This document shows, in pieces, positions 17,998 through 27,839 of a stretch of DNA of 47,500 bases; the stretch's first letter is position 1; each line of letters opens with the position of its first letter. Both the position numbers and the translations under genes were made by a program. Below the pieces are notes generated by a model. The model saw nothing but the letters and a program-made list of their open reading frames with translations. It had not been told where the DNA came from and made no database searches. The stretch spans positions 225,454 to 272,953 of the forward strand of contig CAUYUJ010020715.1 in the NCBI GenBank assembly GCA_963575745.1, read 5' to 3'. This DNA is from Prorocentrum cordatum. Lineage: Eukaryota; Sar; Dinophyceae; Prorocentrales; Prorocentraceae.

Positions 17998-18190
17998 ACA
18001 CAGCGGAGGCCAGTCCGCCAGAAACCTTCCACGGGAAACCCAACCCTGAGACCCCAGGGCCTCCGTGGATCTTTGGTGTGGGAGCGTCACGCCCTCCGTG
18101 GCAAGACCGTCGAAGACGAAGTCCTCCTGTAGAGGGACAGGCCCGGCTGAAGGCGAGCAGGGTGTTTCTTGGCATGGGCCCCCACTGTAG
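17998..18190. mobile_element. fold-back family 4 (TACAGTGG), copy 1, rearranged
   Basis: Shares AGAAACCTTCCACGGGAAAC, CCTGAGACCCCAGG and TTTCTTGGCATGGGC ... CACTGTAG with copies at 18593 and 38013. Its centre contains a 28-bp end of fold-back family 1 (18121-18148, TCCTGTAGAGGGACAGGCCC), so one element appears to have inserted into or recombined with another. Confidence 0.65.
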
Positions 18191-18200
18191 ACATCTTGGG

Positions 18201-18424
18201 CGCCCGAGTTATCCAGGGTAACTCGGGTCCGGGGTAACTCGGGTTTGGATTCCGGAAAAAGGAACCCGAGTTAGCCCTGACCCGAGTTACCCCTGATGAT
18301 TCGGGGCTCTGGACGCCCGAGTTATCCGGGGTAACTCGGGTCCGGGGTAACTCGGGTTTGGATTCCCGAAAAACGAACCCGAGTTATCCCTGACCCGAGT
18401 TACCCCTGATGATTCGGGGCTCTG
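18201..18424. repeat. two 113-bp tandem units made of CCCGAGTTA palindromes
   Basis: Units at 18201-18313 and 18314-18424. Each contains CCCGAGTTATCC(A/G)GGGTAA, CTCGGG, GGGGTAACTCGGGTTTGG and the inverted AACCCGAGTTA, ACCCGAGTTACCCC, ending GATTCGGGGCTCT. Each unit can fold on itself. The copies differ at only a few positions, so the duplication is recent. Confidence 0.9.
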
Positions 18425-18434
18425 AACATCGACC

Positions 18435-18588
18435 TTCGACGGTCCGCGCGGATTTCAGAGATCTGTGCTGGCGGCGCCCCCCCCGCCCCTGGCGCGCGGA
18501 TGGCGCGTCGGAGGCGGCGCCGCCAGAGGGAGGTCCAGCGCAGATCGCAGATCCAAGAAGGCCGCGCGGACCGTCGAACAATTACAGT
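18435..18588. mobile_element. fold-back family 7 (TTCGACGGTCCGCGCGG)
   Basis: A perfect 17-bp terminal inverted repeat TTCGACGGTCCGCGCGG, with further inner complementarity (GATCTGTGCTGG, GGCGGCGCC). It sits immediately between the 113-bp palindromic units and family 4 copy 2. Confidence 0.85.
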
Positions 18589-18592
18589 GGGG

Positions 18593-18748
18593 GCCAGTCC
18601 GCAAGAAACCTCCCACAGGAAACCCGACCCTGAGACCCCAGGACCTCCATGGATTTTTTGGTGTGGGAACGTCAGGCTTTCCATCGCCATCGAAGCCCAA
18701 GAAAGCCAGGGCACCCTGGAGGCAAGCAGGGTGCTTCTTGGCATGTTG
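18593..18748. mobile_element. fold-back family 4 (TACAGTGG), copy 2, right end truncated
   Basis: Starts TACAGTGGGGGCCAGTCCGC, continues AAACCTCCCACAGGAAACCC and CCTGGAGGCAAGCAGGGTG, and stops matching after CTTCTTGGCATG. The expected CCACTGTA end is missing where exon-like sequence begins. Confidence 0.75.
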
Positions 18749-18764
18749 TCTGCCTTCTGCTGAT

Positions 18765-19279
18765 GCGCAGCTGTGCTGGTTCAGATTATGTCTCTTCGGG
18801 GCCTGCTGCCCGCTCGGCTGCGACATCTGCACGGGCACCAGGCATTGGACCATGGGCATGGGCGCGAAGCTGGCCATCGTGGTGGTCTGGTCACTCACTG
18901 CGAACGCCTGGTGCCACTGTGGGCAGGCCTCCTGCCGCTGCTCGTGGGCGGACCCGTCCCACTGCACCTGCGCCGCCTCGTCCGCCTGCGCGTGATCCGC
19001 GGCCTCCTGGAAGCCGTCGGAAGCCCCGCCGTCGTGGGACGCCGCAGTCGTCGTCTCGCAGGAGACGATGTTCCTGGCTTCCGCCAACTCTGCCTCGACC
19101 GCTGCCATTCGGCCCAGCTTCTGCAGCTGCAGGGGGTCCACGCGCTCGCCAGCACTCACGAGCTTCTCGATCTTCCGCATCTCCCGGAGCTTCTTCTCCA
19201 GCTTGAGCACCTCCCTGGTATCGGCTGCGGGCGTCACACCCCCTGGGCGCTGCATCCGAGCGGCCTCTGCGTTGCACAT
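18765..19279 (-). CDS. probable exon encoding charged coiled coil plus Gln/Met-rich tail
   Basis: The frame reads MCNAEAARMQRPGGVTPAAD, then REVLKLEKKLREMRKIEKLV and DPLQLQKLGRMAAVEAELAE, a highly charged helix with heptad-like Leu spacing. The tail is Gln/Ala/Met-rich (MASFAPMPMVQCLVPVQMSQ). Similar LEKKLRE...IEKL helices occur in several dinoflagellate and eukaryotic RNA-associated proteins, including a PYM/WIBG C-terminal helix, but this is too generic for a name. The frame continues into fold-back family 4 below 18760; I treat that as intron. The first Met at 19279 is a candidate start only. Confidence 0.55.
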
Positions 19280-19735
19280 CGCGGCGGCGCGAAAGCACGG
19301 GGTGAGGTATCGACCGGATCGGCTCTCTGAGCTAACTTTTCTTGGTCCCAGATGGTTGCTGCAGGGCGGTATCGGGTGGTCTGCGGCTCGTCTTGAACAT
19401 TTCTCGGGCCCTCTGTGGCGGGACTCTAAGGTGGCAAAAATGGTTTGCTTGTCGTCGAATTCTCATCTCTACAGAATTTGCCAGCCCAACGGGCCAGAGG
19501 CGTGCTAAAATATCCGGTCAGAGTTTCAGAATGTTGCTAGTTCGCACGCGCGTGGCGGCACCTGGGAGTCCCCGGACGAGAAAAACCCGGGCAGAGTCTC
19601 GGCAAGTCCTGGCAGTGTCCCCGCAAGGTCGGGTCAGAGGTGCCAGAACTCCTGGGCGCGGCCTCTGGGGCTCCCCGAACGCCACAATGAGGCGCCAAAA
19701 GGGTGGCACGCCCCACGGCCTCAGGCCAAGCGTTC
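19280..19735. other. no gene recognised
   Basis: Mixed-composition sequence without convincing coding frames or repeats. A T-rich stretch (TTTCTTGG, AAAAATGG) marks 19340-19445. Confidence 0.5.
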
Positions 19736-20345
19736 GAAGATGGCCCACGATGGTCCCAAGAAGGTCCAAGAAGCGCCCAAGACGCTCCAGAGGGTCCCAA
19801 GAGGATTTCGAGAAGCTCCGATAACGCAAACATCAATTGATTCTGCCTGGTTTTCGAACGATTTTGGCGGTACCGCCTTTTCGAGCTGCCGACCGCCCTG
19901 GACGGCCCAAGAGGCCTTCAAGACGGCCCAACCACGGCCCAAGAGGCCTCCAGAAGCACTCCCACGAATGCACCCAGAAGCATGATTCATCAATCTCCCT
20001 TTTGGTTTTTGCGAACTTCTGGCGCCCTCCCCTCGTCAGCCTGCCCGACGCTCTACAACGGCATCAGAGGCCCCCAGGATCGCCCCTAGACGGCTCGAAG
20101 TCCTCCAAGAGGTTCCCACAAGGGCCCCAGAGGGCCCCACGACGGCCCGAGACGCCTCCAAGACATGTCTAGCAACACCCAAGACGGATCCAAGAGGGTG
20201 CTCAGACGGGAGAGCCGAACGGACATCTCGAGCCCTCAGGAGGTCCCAAGAGGCCTCCCAGCCGCCCCCAAGAAGCCCCTAGGAAGCCCCTGGAGGCCCC
20301 CAAGAGGCTCCCACGATGCCCTCCAAGAGTCTTCCCAAAACGCGC
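19735..20345. repeat. 11-bp-phased CCAAGANGGCC array, block 4
   Basis: Phased CCAAGAAGG/CCAAGACGC/CCAAGAGGC motifs with two punctuations containing GGTTTTCGAACGATTTTGGC (about 19850) and GGTTTTTGCGAACTTCTGGC (about 20012). The ~160-bp spacing of the punctuations suggests a higher-order unit. Confidence 0.8.
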
Positions 20346-20394
20346 CCAAACTGCCCACCAGAGGCACCCGAAAGCGCTCCGAAGAGACCCCGAC

Positions 20395-20890
20395 AAGCAT
20401 CCCCTCCGCCCCCTGCTCCTCACCCTCCTGCTCATGTTCCTCCATCTCGTCTTCATCATACTCCACCTGCTCATTGCTTGTCTCGACATCCTTCTGCCAC
20501 AACGCCCTCTCGTCGTCCTCCTCCGCACGCTGTTCCTCATCTTCCCCCTCCTGCTCCACGGCGTCCTCCTCCTCCTCTTCCTGCTTCTCCTTCTCTTCCT
20601 CCTCCTCGTCACCGTTACCCTCCTACTCCTCCTCCTCATCCCGCTCCTTCCTCCTCATCATGCCCCCCCCCCGCCCCCACTCCCCCGAGTGCACTTCCCC
20701 CGAGTGCACTCCCCCGAGTGCACTTCCCCCACCTTCCCTCGACCTCGCCTTTCTCATCCTCCTTCCCCCCCTCTTGCTGCTTCACCGCGTCCTCCGCCTC
20801 CTCCTCCTCCTGCTGCTCTTCCTCTCCCCCTTCCTTCTCCTCGCCCTTATCGTCTTCAGGGTCGGCGGCACCGGCCACAAGACCTTCAGA
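20395..20890. repeat. pyrimidine-rich tract with GGCGGCACCGGCC terminus
   Basis: CTCCTCC-rich from about 20395 to 20846, including a three-copy CCCCCGAGTGCACTT minisatellite (20688-20732). It ends in TTCAGGGTCGGCGGCACCGG, CCACAAGACCTTC, nearly the same terminus as the element at 2503-3619. Confidence 0.8.
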
Positions 20891-20959
20891 ATAACAATCA
20901 TATTTTCCCTGACTCTCTCTTCCCTGTTCGTTCGCTATCCCTCTCGCTCCCTACTCCTG

Positions 20960-21115
20960 CTTTCTCCCTCCTAGCACCCATACGTATCCTCCCTCCTCCT
21001 CTCCCCTCCTTCTCCTCCTCCTGCTCCTTCTCCTCCTCCTCCCCCTCGGTCCTCCCTCCTCCTCCCTCCCTCCTTCTCTCCTCCTCTCCCTCTGTCCTCC
21101 GTGAACTGCAGAGAG
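20960..21115. repeat. CTCCTCC pyrimidine tract
   Basis: CTCCTCC/CCTCCTTCT repeats. From 21116 to 21540 the sequence is mixed with no recognisable gene; a short CCTCGTCGTCCTCCTCC patch lies near 21335. Confidence 0.8.
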
Positions 21116-21557
21116 GCACATGTGCGCTCGTATTCGGAACTCACTGGAACTATGCCGACTGCCGCGCCGGAAGCAAGCAAGCAAAGAGAACACTGTGGTG
21201 CGGTGACCTGCCATTGCTTATCTTCATCTTTTGAGATCTGCTTTATCTGACCCAGCGGGAGAAGGAACACGAACCCCTTCATGATACCAAGGATGTGCAC
21301 GATAACCTGGCGCGAAACAAGCCAATCCAATTCCCTCGTCGTCCTCCTCCTCCGCGCTTCCCCGACCCCCCCCACCACTCTCGATTCCCATCCATCCCTC
21401 ACTCCTTCCTCCTCCTCATGACCCCTGCCTCCTCTTCCTCTGCCCATACTCCCGTGATGAGGGAGCAAGGGGGGAACAATCGCTTTTCAAACGCACCACA
21501 GCATCATCCTGTCAGCCGTCAGCCCGACCAAGACGTCACCACAACACTTGGTGCACC

Positions 21558-21676
21558 ACTCGACACAACTCCGTGCCTTGTTGTCCGCAAAAGCTCCCCC
21601 CGTCATTCAATTAACCCCTCGACACAACTCCGTGCCTTGTTGTCCGCAACAGCTCCCCCCGTCATTCGATTGACCC
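21558..21676. repeat. 59-bp tandem duplication
   Basis: CGACACAACTCCGTGCCTTG, TTGTCCGCAA(A/C)AGCTCCC, CCCGTCATTC(A/G)ATT occurs at 21561 and again at 21620 with about three differences. Confidence 0.95.
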
Positions 21677-21696
21677 ATGGCTATCGACACCGCGGA

Positions 21697-22110
21697 TCAG
21701 ACTTGAACCATAGCAAACAAACTCTCGGTCGGCGTGTGGGTGACGTGGCCCTTGCCTTCCGTGTCATCGAGCAACCACACGTCACCCACGCCGAACTCGC
21801 GCGACTCTCCGTCGCTGACCGTTATCCTGCACCCGCCTCTCAGACACATGCAATACTGCTTCGCTGGAGTTGGGTGCGCCACGTCCCCGCCCCATCCCGG
21901 CAACGTCTCCACCAGCAGAAAATTCGACACTGGCATCTTGTCCGAGGCGAAGAGCGACGGCGCTGGAGGCGCAAACATCTTCTCTACCATCGCCACCTCG
22001 GCCTCGTCGTCGAAACGTGAATCTCCAGTCGCTGCGTCGTGGCACACTCGCACGAGACGACGTACTCGCTGTGATGAGGCCTCCACTTTTGCATCTGCCG
22101 GCGTTGACAT
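21697..22110 (-). CDS. cupin-fold small protein (137 aa), intact and intronless
   Basis: ATG at 22110-22108 starts MSTPADAKVEASSQRVRRLV; an upstream in-frame TTG is less likely. Residues ~60-137 form one cupin barrel: NFLLVETLPGWGGDVAHPTP, QYCMCLRGGCRITVSDGESR, then EFGVGDVWLLDDTEGKGHVT. The D-G-E-x-R-x-F-G-x-G-D-V-x-L-x-x-D-T-x-G-K-G-H signature is that of small cupin-2 proteins common in bacteria. The first metal motif is weak (a lone His in DVAHP) while the GKGH His is present, so catalysis is uncertain. The substrate is unknown. It ends TESLFAMVQV and TGA. There are no introns, frameshifts or close neighbours, unlike the rest of the window. It could be a functional retroposed gene or a former bacterial gene. 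Confidence 0.8.
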   Translation of the reverse strand: MSTPADAKVEASSQRVRRLVRVCHDAATGDSRFDDEAEVAMVEKMFAPPAPSLFASDKMPVSNFLLVETLPGWGGDVAHPTPAKQYCMCLRGGCRITVSDGESREFGVGDVWLLDDTEGKGHVTHTPTESLFAMVQV

Positions 22111-22379
22111 GTTTCGAAGCCGTTTCAATCAATCAAAGTATCGGCACTGGGCTTTGGATATCCACTCTACTCTGCCACGGTGCCGCCTGGCACGCTGAGG
22201 CGTGGTAGAATGCCAAGTGCTGAGGGCTTCTACAGTCTTCCAGTGCCCCCCCCCTACGAGCATCCAGGGCACGCACCGCACCCCCACCTCCCGAGGCCAT
22301 GACCACTCACCCGTGCAAAACAACACAGGTCTGCGCTCTCGAAGCCACGACCCCGTGTGTCAAAGCGCTGGGCCCGCGC

Positions 22380-22885
22380 TCCCGAGCTTCCAAGACCGCG
22401 GAGGGAGCAAAGCAAGGCTGCCAAACTGGTCCTCCGTACCCCAGACAGATACGGCCTACGAATGCCCCGAATACGGCCCGAGATGGCCAAAAGACGGCCC
22501 AAGACGCCTCCCAGCAGGGCCCGACGTGGCCCTGAGCATCGAATTTTCCAACAGGCTGCTGAAGGACTTTCGCATCGCCACTTTTTCGGGCGTCCGTCAG
22601 CTCAAGACGGCCCAGACATCTCCAAGATGCCAAGCGAGTCCGAACACGACCCACGAGGACTCCAAAATGGCCAACGATGCCTCCAAGACGGCCCTACTAC
22701 GGCCCAACAAGGCCCCTGGATAGATCCAAGACGGATTTAGAAACCCCTTCGATGGCCAAAGATGGCGCCAAGAGGATCCCAAGACACCATCCATACGGCC
22801 CAGAGGGTGCCTAGCAGTACCCCGCGACGGCCTGAGAGGGCCACAAGAAAGCTCCAAGGGACCCCGACGACTGCCTTGCACATGA
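22380..22885. repeat. 11-bp-phased CCAAGANGGCC array, block 5
   Basis: Phased CCAAGACGGCC-type motifs with a punctuation near 22540-22600 (GAATTTTCCAACAGGC ... TTTTTCGGGCGTCCG). A short CT-rich patch at 22940-22985 follows. Confidence 0.75.
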
Positions 22886-23046
22886 GCCTTGAAAGCTCTT
22901 TAAGAAGCGAAGGCGACGGGTGTCACATCGGACGTTCCTCTTTCTCCCCCCCTCCTCCTGCTCCTCCTCTTGCTTCTCGTCACCATCATCAACCCCATCA
23001 TCCTCATTACGGCCCCTCGCAAGCTTAGTGACACGAGGCGACGCAC

Positions 23047-23133
23047 GTGAAGGCCTCCCGTACCCAGTCGAACAGTCGCCACCCAGAATGCTGGGCTGGC
23101 ACGATGGCGGGACTTGCCGTAGGCAAATGGATA
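23047..23133 (-). pseudogene. diverged copy of the exon segment at 17640-17735
   Basis: CTGGGCTGGCACGATGGCGG and GCCGTAGGCAAA match CTCGGCTGGCACGGTGGCGG and GCCGCAGGCAAA at 17691-17728, with GGCCTCCCG upstream in both. On the minus strand both encode an R-H-R-A-S core. Flanks diverge quickly. Confidence 0.55.
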
Positions 23134-23149
23134 ACGACAGTGTGCGACG

Positions 23150-23690
23150 CTAGACTGAGAACCGCAGCGTGCTAAGTGGAACGCGGGCACCCAGAACCAA
23201 CATGGCAACGGAGTTATCGCGTGTCGATAACGACCCACATATTCGACGTATTGTTTGTTCAATGTTGGGTATCCGAAGTCTCGGCTCTTTTCGCAGAGTC
23301 GTCCTTCCATCCTGACGTTTTCAGTCTCGACGCCTGGTGAAGACCCCCCCAACGCGAAAACTGTGAAGCACAGGCGTTTGTTCCACATTTTAGATGTTGG
23401 GTTTCTCAATCATAACTCTGGTCTCAAGCGGCCAATCGGGACGATTCCGGCACGGCACAAAAGAAACGCCCTCGACGAGGCGTAGCTGCTGGAAGGCCCC
23501 CCGATGTAAAAAACAGGAACCGACGAATCTGGAAACAAGAGGTAACGAATGAGTATGAGGAGGAGGGGGACGAGAACAGAAGGGGTTGTTTGCCATGGTT
23601 CAGACATGAGTCTGCCTCAGGGTGTACAGGACGCAATATACCCCATGAGAGGGACCTTGCGCCATACATCACGACTGGCTCGGACTTCGT
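23150..23690. other. no gene recognised; one dispersed segment
   Basis: Lower-GC than neighbours. 23425-23495 (AATCGGGACGATTCCGGCAC, then AACGCCCTCGACGAGGCGTA, then GCTGGAA) resembles 39393-39452 (TTCGGGACGATTCTGGCACC, AACGCCCTCGGCGAGGCGCA, GCTGGAA). On the minus strand both read FQxLRLxEGV, so this may be a small shared coding remnant. Confidence 0.5.
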
Positions 23691-24035
23691 TTCGGCCTTC
23701 GCCCAGCGGTTGCTTTGGAACAAATGGCAACACATTGGCGAAAAGCCGGCTGTCATCTACCTGTGGCACGGAAGTGCCGGCCGTGAAACCGTGCGCAACG
23801 CCCTCAACCTGAATGCTTGGGCCGACGGAGAACACGCGACCAATAGGGAATCCGTTCTCCGACGGCCCGCGGTCGAACTGCACGTCGTGGCGCGATGCAT
23901 CCCAATCCCTGAATTCGCCACGACAGCGTGTGTGGACTATTTTTAAAACGGCGCAACGTCATGGCACCTTAAGCACATGATTGCGATCTAGACGCTGGGA
24001 AACCGCACCGCGCCCACATTTGGCACGTCATCCAA
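23690..24035. repeat. diverged direct repeat, copy A (~340 bp)
   Basis: Shares GCCCAGCGG, GCTTGGGCCGACG, TCGAACTGCACGTCGTGGCG, CGATGCATCCCA, CTATTTTTAAAACGGCGCA and GATTGCGATCTAGACG with copy B 872 bp downstream. Open frames exist on both strands (plus 23590-23946 and minus 23617-23883), but none matches a family I recognise, and the copies do not keep one common frame. Confidence 0.85.
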
Positions 24036-24555
24036 AGCGCTTTCGCCCCAGAGGTGGTCCCCAGGAGCCGTTCGCAGAGACGCCGTTCGTCTTGGGCCAC
24101 CAGGCGGCGCGCGCAACGCAACGATGGGCGTGGAAATGCACGCGCGCCGCCTGGGCGGTCGTGGAACCAAACGGCGGCGAAAAAATCCGATCGCACGGCC
24201 AAACACCCCGTGTCTAGAGCCGCAAGAAAGAGCTTGTCGTTTCGTGACAATGGGCAACGTCTTGCTCGACAAAAGCATGGAGGTAGTGCGTTTCCGTTCG
24301 GGTTCCCCGTGGGCGCGCGTGGCCAGCCTCGCCAGCGCTCGTTTCGCCCGGGCGCGCACGCTCGCAATGGGTCACGAGATGGCGACGATCAATCTGGTTA
24401 GTGCGCATCCCCAGGTGCATCTGGGTGGCGAAAGAAGTGTCACGTCATCTGCCCAGCTGAAGTGATCGACGGTCTTAAGGCGCGCGTCCAATACCAATTC
24501 CGCAGCTCAAAAAATTCTGGTTTGTAGATTGGCCAGTGCGTCAAGCGGTCTCCAA
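24036..24555. other. spacer between the 340-bp copies; no gene recognised
   Basis: Contains a 113-codon plus-strand open frame (24124-24465) without recognisable motifs. Given the GC content it may be chance. Confidence 0.4.
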
Positions 24556-24910
24556 CGCTCTGGCTCGGGCTTTGCTTCAGTTTTCGCCCAGCGGCCGCTT
24601 TGGAACAAAGGGCAATTGATGGGCGAGGGGCTGGGTGTCTTCCACCGGCGGGGCGGAGAGTCGGACCGCGAAGCCGTGCAACACTCGCTCAAACTGAAGG
24701 CTTGGGCCGACGCCGAGCATGCGGCCAGCTGGAATGTGCTTTCCGAGGGTCCGCAGTCGAACTGCACGTCGTGGCGCGATGCATCCCAGTCCCTGAATTC
24801 GCCGCGACAACGTGTGCGGAGTATTTTTAAAACGGCGCAGCGTCATGGCAACCTAAGCACACGATTGCGATCTAGACGTTGAGAAACCGCACCGCGCCCG
24901 CATCTGGCAC
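24555..24910. repeat. diverged direct repeat, copy B (~350 bp)
   Basis: Second copy of the block at 23690-24035, same orientation. Conserved blocks include TCGAACTGCACGTCGTGGCG and TATTTTTAAAACGGCGCAGC. Numerous substitutions indicate an old duplication. Confidence 0.85.
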
Positions 24911-25845
24911 GTCATCCGAGTCGTCTTCGCCCCAAAAAGTGGCTCGCAATTTCACGACGTGCCCGCGCGCCATGCCTCGCCAAATGACCATTGCAGATGA
25001 TAAGGCAGGAATCGCCGTCGTCTCAGCCCAATCGGAGAGCCGCCGCAGAGTAGTCTTAGAGCGCGAGACGATTGAGGGCCACGGCGCGCGAAACGCAGTG
25101 GACGCGCCCTCCTGGACAAGAAGAACCGTCGCCAGCAGAGGCGGGAACTGGGCGTCGTAGCATGACTGAGGCTTTCTATGGTGCGCGGTGGACTAGACAA
25201 GACTTCTCGTTTTCGGTCGGTCGCCATGCGGGGCACGCAGACGAACGGTGCTCCTGGGCAGAGGCGAACCTCGCCCACTTCGTCGGTAACGTCCTGTTCA
25301 ATGTGGAGCACGGCCTGGCGACGTTGCGATCAGGTGATCTGGGGCTCCATTCTTGGACTGGCGCCAATTCTCCAGCGTCTGAAAATACCGCAGGCTCCCA
25401 GTTGGAAACGACAGGCCAGCAGGGGTCTCAACGCCCGCCGTCATGGGGAAATGCCAGACAGGACGTTGCGACCACTAGTTCTGACGGGTTGGAGGCGCTG
25501 CGGGCGCCCAGCTGCCGCGCAAGAAGGTGGCGACAAACAAAAAAGAACACTTGACGAGGCCAGCCTGGGCCCCCGCCCGAGGATGACGGAATGGGCCGCA
25601 GTTTTGGAGAGGTCGAACTCGGGGCGGCCCATGGAACCAAAAGCTGACGCATGCTTCGCCCAGCCCCTCCAGCTAGCAGGTGGCGCTGCTCCTTCCTGAG
25701 AACAGATCTCGAAAAACTGCGCTGCCATGGCTTGCTTGTGCGGCTGACCGCCACAGCTTCCGCAATCTTGCTCGAATTAGTCCTGCCGGGAGATGTCCGT
25801 CTCATCCCGCGTTGTGTTCCCCGCGGCCTCGACGAAAAGGCCCCC
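24911..25845. other. no gene recognised; possible 3' flank of the DIRS-like element
   Basis: A plus-strand frame from 25162 (MTEAFYGARWTRQDFSFSVG...) is open to 25554 but matches nothing I know. The minus strand downstream of the recombinase is also featureless. A split direct repeat could mark the element's end, but I could not find one. Confidence 0.4.
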
Positions 25846-26640
25846 TTACTTCTTCGCGACCGGGCGCTTGTTGACCAATCCTGGCGGCGCGGGAGCGCGC
25901 GCCCTCCGCGCGACCCGGTTCCCGAAGGTGCGAACGGCCTCTTGGAAGTTCTCCAGCGACTTGAGGACTCGAGCGTGCTTCTCGCACTTCTGGACGGAAG
26001 TGTCGGCGGCCCAGCGCCCTCGGCGCGCGGGCGTCGTCGCCGGCCCCGCCGTGGCGCGGCGCGGGCGGGTGAATGTCTTAGCCCCGGAGCCCCGCCCGTT
26101 TGCAGACCTCCCACAGGTGGTCGAGAACATCCAATAATCAAAAGACCACAACTTCTCCTTTCCCGGCCTCGACTGCCTGGCCAAGAAGCGCGGGTGCACA
26201 TGCGTCGGCCCCATGCCTTCCAGGAGGGGGAACTCGTCGAACTCCTTGGTCTTCCAAGGAACTGCCTCCTCTTCTGGAGCAAGCAACAGAGCCCAGAACT
26301 TCGTCCCTGATCCCGCCAAGGGTGGCACCAGCTGCTGCGCCCTCAAGCCCAGACACTGCGAGAACGCAAGACACTGCGAGAACTCCAGTAGGCCCCAACC
26401 AGGGCGCGGATGCCGACCCATGGCAGCGGAGCTCGACTTAGCCTGGGCGCCAGCCTCCGAAAGACCTTGAGCGCTATCTTGGACCGACCCAGCATTTGCC
26501 CGCTGCGAATGCCAGGCGTGAGGTACTCCAGCGCCGAAGACCTTCGCGCCCACGTCGTGGTTGTGGACCTGGATAGAACTCCTCCGAATACTCCAGCATG
26601 CTCAGGTCGATGTCCTCCGAGCTGTAGGAGCTCCAAACCG
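25846..26640 (-). pseudogene. tyrosine recombinase domain of DIRS-like retroelement, decayed
   Basis: Integrase-like strand-exchange enzyme used by DIRS elements in place of a DDE integrase. The minus strand reads GRSKIALKVFRRLAPRLSRA then PLPWVG (26490-26400), the segment before the core. After a frame change it reads QLVPPLAGSGTKFWALLLAP, EEEAVPWKTKEFDE and KLWSFDYWMF (26352-26124), then RRGRWAADTSVQKCEKHARV (about 26040-25980). In the usual RGRW..x-S-V-x-R-Y-E-K-H motif the Tyr is the likely nucleophile; here the codon is TGC (Cys) where TAC would give Tyr. With at least one frameshift as well, the copy is dead. Confidence 0.65.
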
Positions 26641-27169
26641 TTCTCGTTGGCCCACTTCTGGGAGTTCTGGCATTACCTTTCGCGCGTCGTGGCAGAAGGC
26701 CTCGCCCTCTTGTTCACCTTCAGAATACATAATTGCCAAATCTTCGAGCCTCCGCGGCCTCTGACAGACGGGGGCGGCGCCTCCGCTTGGCCCAAGGGCG
26801 CGGAGCGCGTTCGCGCGCAGGGCGCTGGGCTCCGACGCAAGGCTCTTCGTATATGACGGAGGTCTCGTCGGCGTCAGAAGGCTCGCTGCCGGCGCGTCTC
26901 GAGTCGGCGCCATCGAACTCGATCTCCGCGCCGCCGCGGTAGCCATGATCAGGTGGCCCCAGCGCGCGAGGGATCCCTGTCTGAACCCACCAGCCTTCAT
27001 CGAACTCGCAGATGACCTCGCAATCGGCCCTGATCCAGGCTAGCTCCTCGACAGCATGCTCGCGATTCGCGCGCCTCCGGCCTTCGGTCTGCCCGCGGCT
27101 GTTGGCGGCCCGCCTCCCGAATGCTGGGCGGTCCAGTTACGAGCTTGGAGGAGGCGTCGGAAGGATTCA

Positions 27170-27740
27170 ACTACTGGGGGGAACCACCTCGAGACGAACT
27201 CCGAGTCTGCACATGCACCTAGGGCTGCTTGTTGACGGCTGCGCCTGTTGAAAATCACGCAACTGGCCCGACCTTCACTCCGCGCCAGGATGAATAGCGC
27301 GTTATCTCCCGAGAAGAAGTAACGATGACAGAAGTGACGACAAGATCGAAGACGATCGCTGCGACGTAGTGAAGCCCTCAGCTCGGCGCCGACGCCCCCC
27401 ACAACTCTGGCCCCCGCTCGCGGAAATCGCCGATGGCACCCGGAGCAGTGTCGAACAGCTCGGCGGGATCTCAGCGGGGTGGGGCGCGGTGAATGAAGGG
27501 CGGGAGCTTCTCGGCGTCGCGGGCCTCGGAGAAGGCGCGCTGGCTGTTGCTCGCCGCGCCATCCGCGGCGCGCCCTCCTCGATCGCGCTGTCGGACCCGC
27601 CTCGGACCCCGTCCAATGGGCAGGCCTTGGCAACCACGACGAAGCCCCCGTTGTCGATAGCAGTGGCGCCCTCTGAATCGAATGCAGCGACGGTCGGGCA
27701 CCGAGAACGCTTGCTCTCCGCATTGGCCATGCGGAGTAAG
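27170..27740 (-). pseudogene. RNase H domain of DIRS-like element
   Basis: CPTVAAFDSEGATAIDNGGF then VVVAKACPL (about 27705-27620) is the first strand region with the leading Asp. FFSGDNALFILARSEGRASC (27325-27265) carries the GDN Asp, and FVSRWFPPVVESF (about 27195-27155) matches the later R-W-x-P segment. The two halves lie in different frames, with about 300 bp of decayed sequence between. RNase H removes the RNA template during element replication. Confidence 0.55.
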
Positions 27741-27839
27741 ACCATCATTCGTCTCTGCTCCGCCGCTGGCCGCAGCTCGACGCGCCTGCAGCTCGAAAAG
27801 CCGATGGACCGACACGACAGCGCTGCAACATAGCAAACC

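Noticed and set aside
18455-18764. Extension of the coiled-coil exon through fold-back families 4 and 7
   Set aside because: The open frame continues only because stops are rare; the DNA is clearly mobile-element sequence also found at 38 kb.
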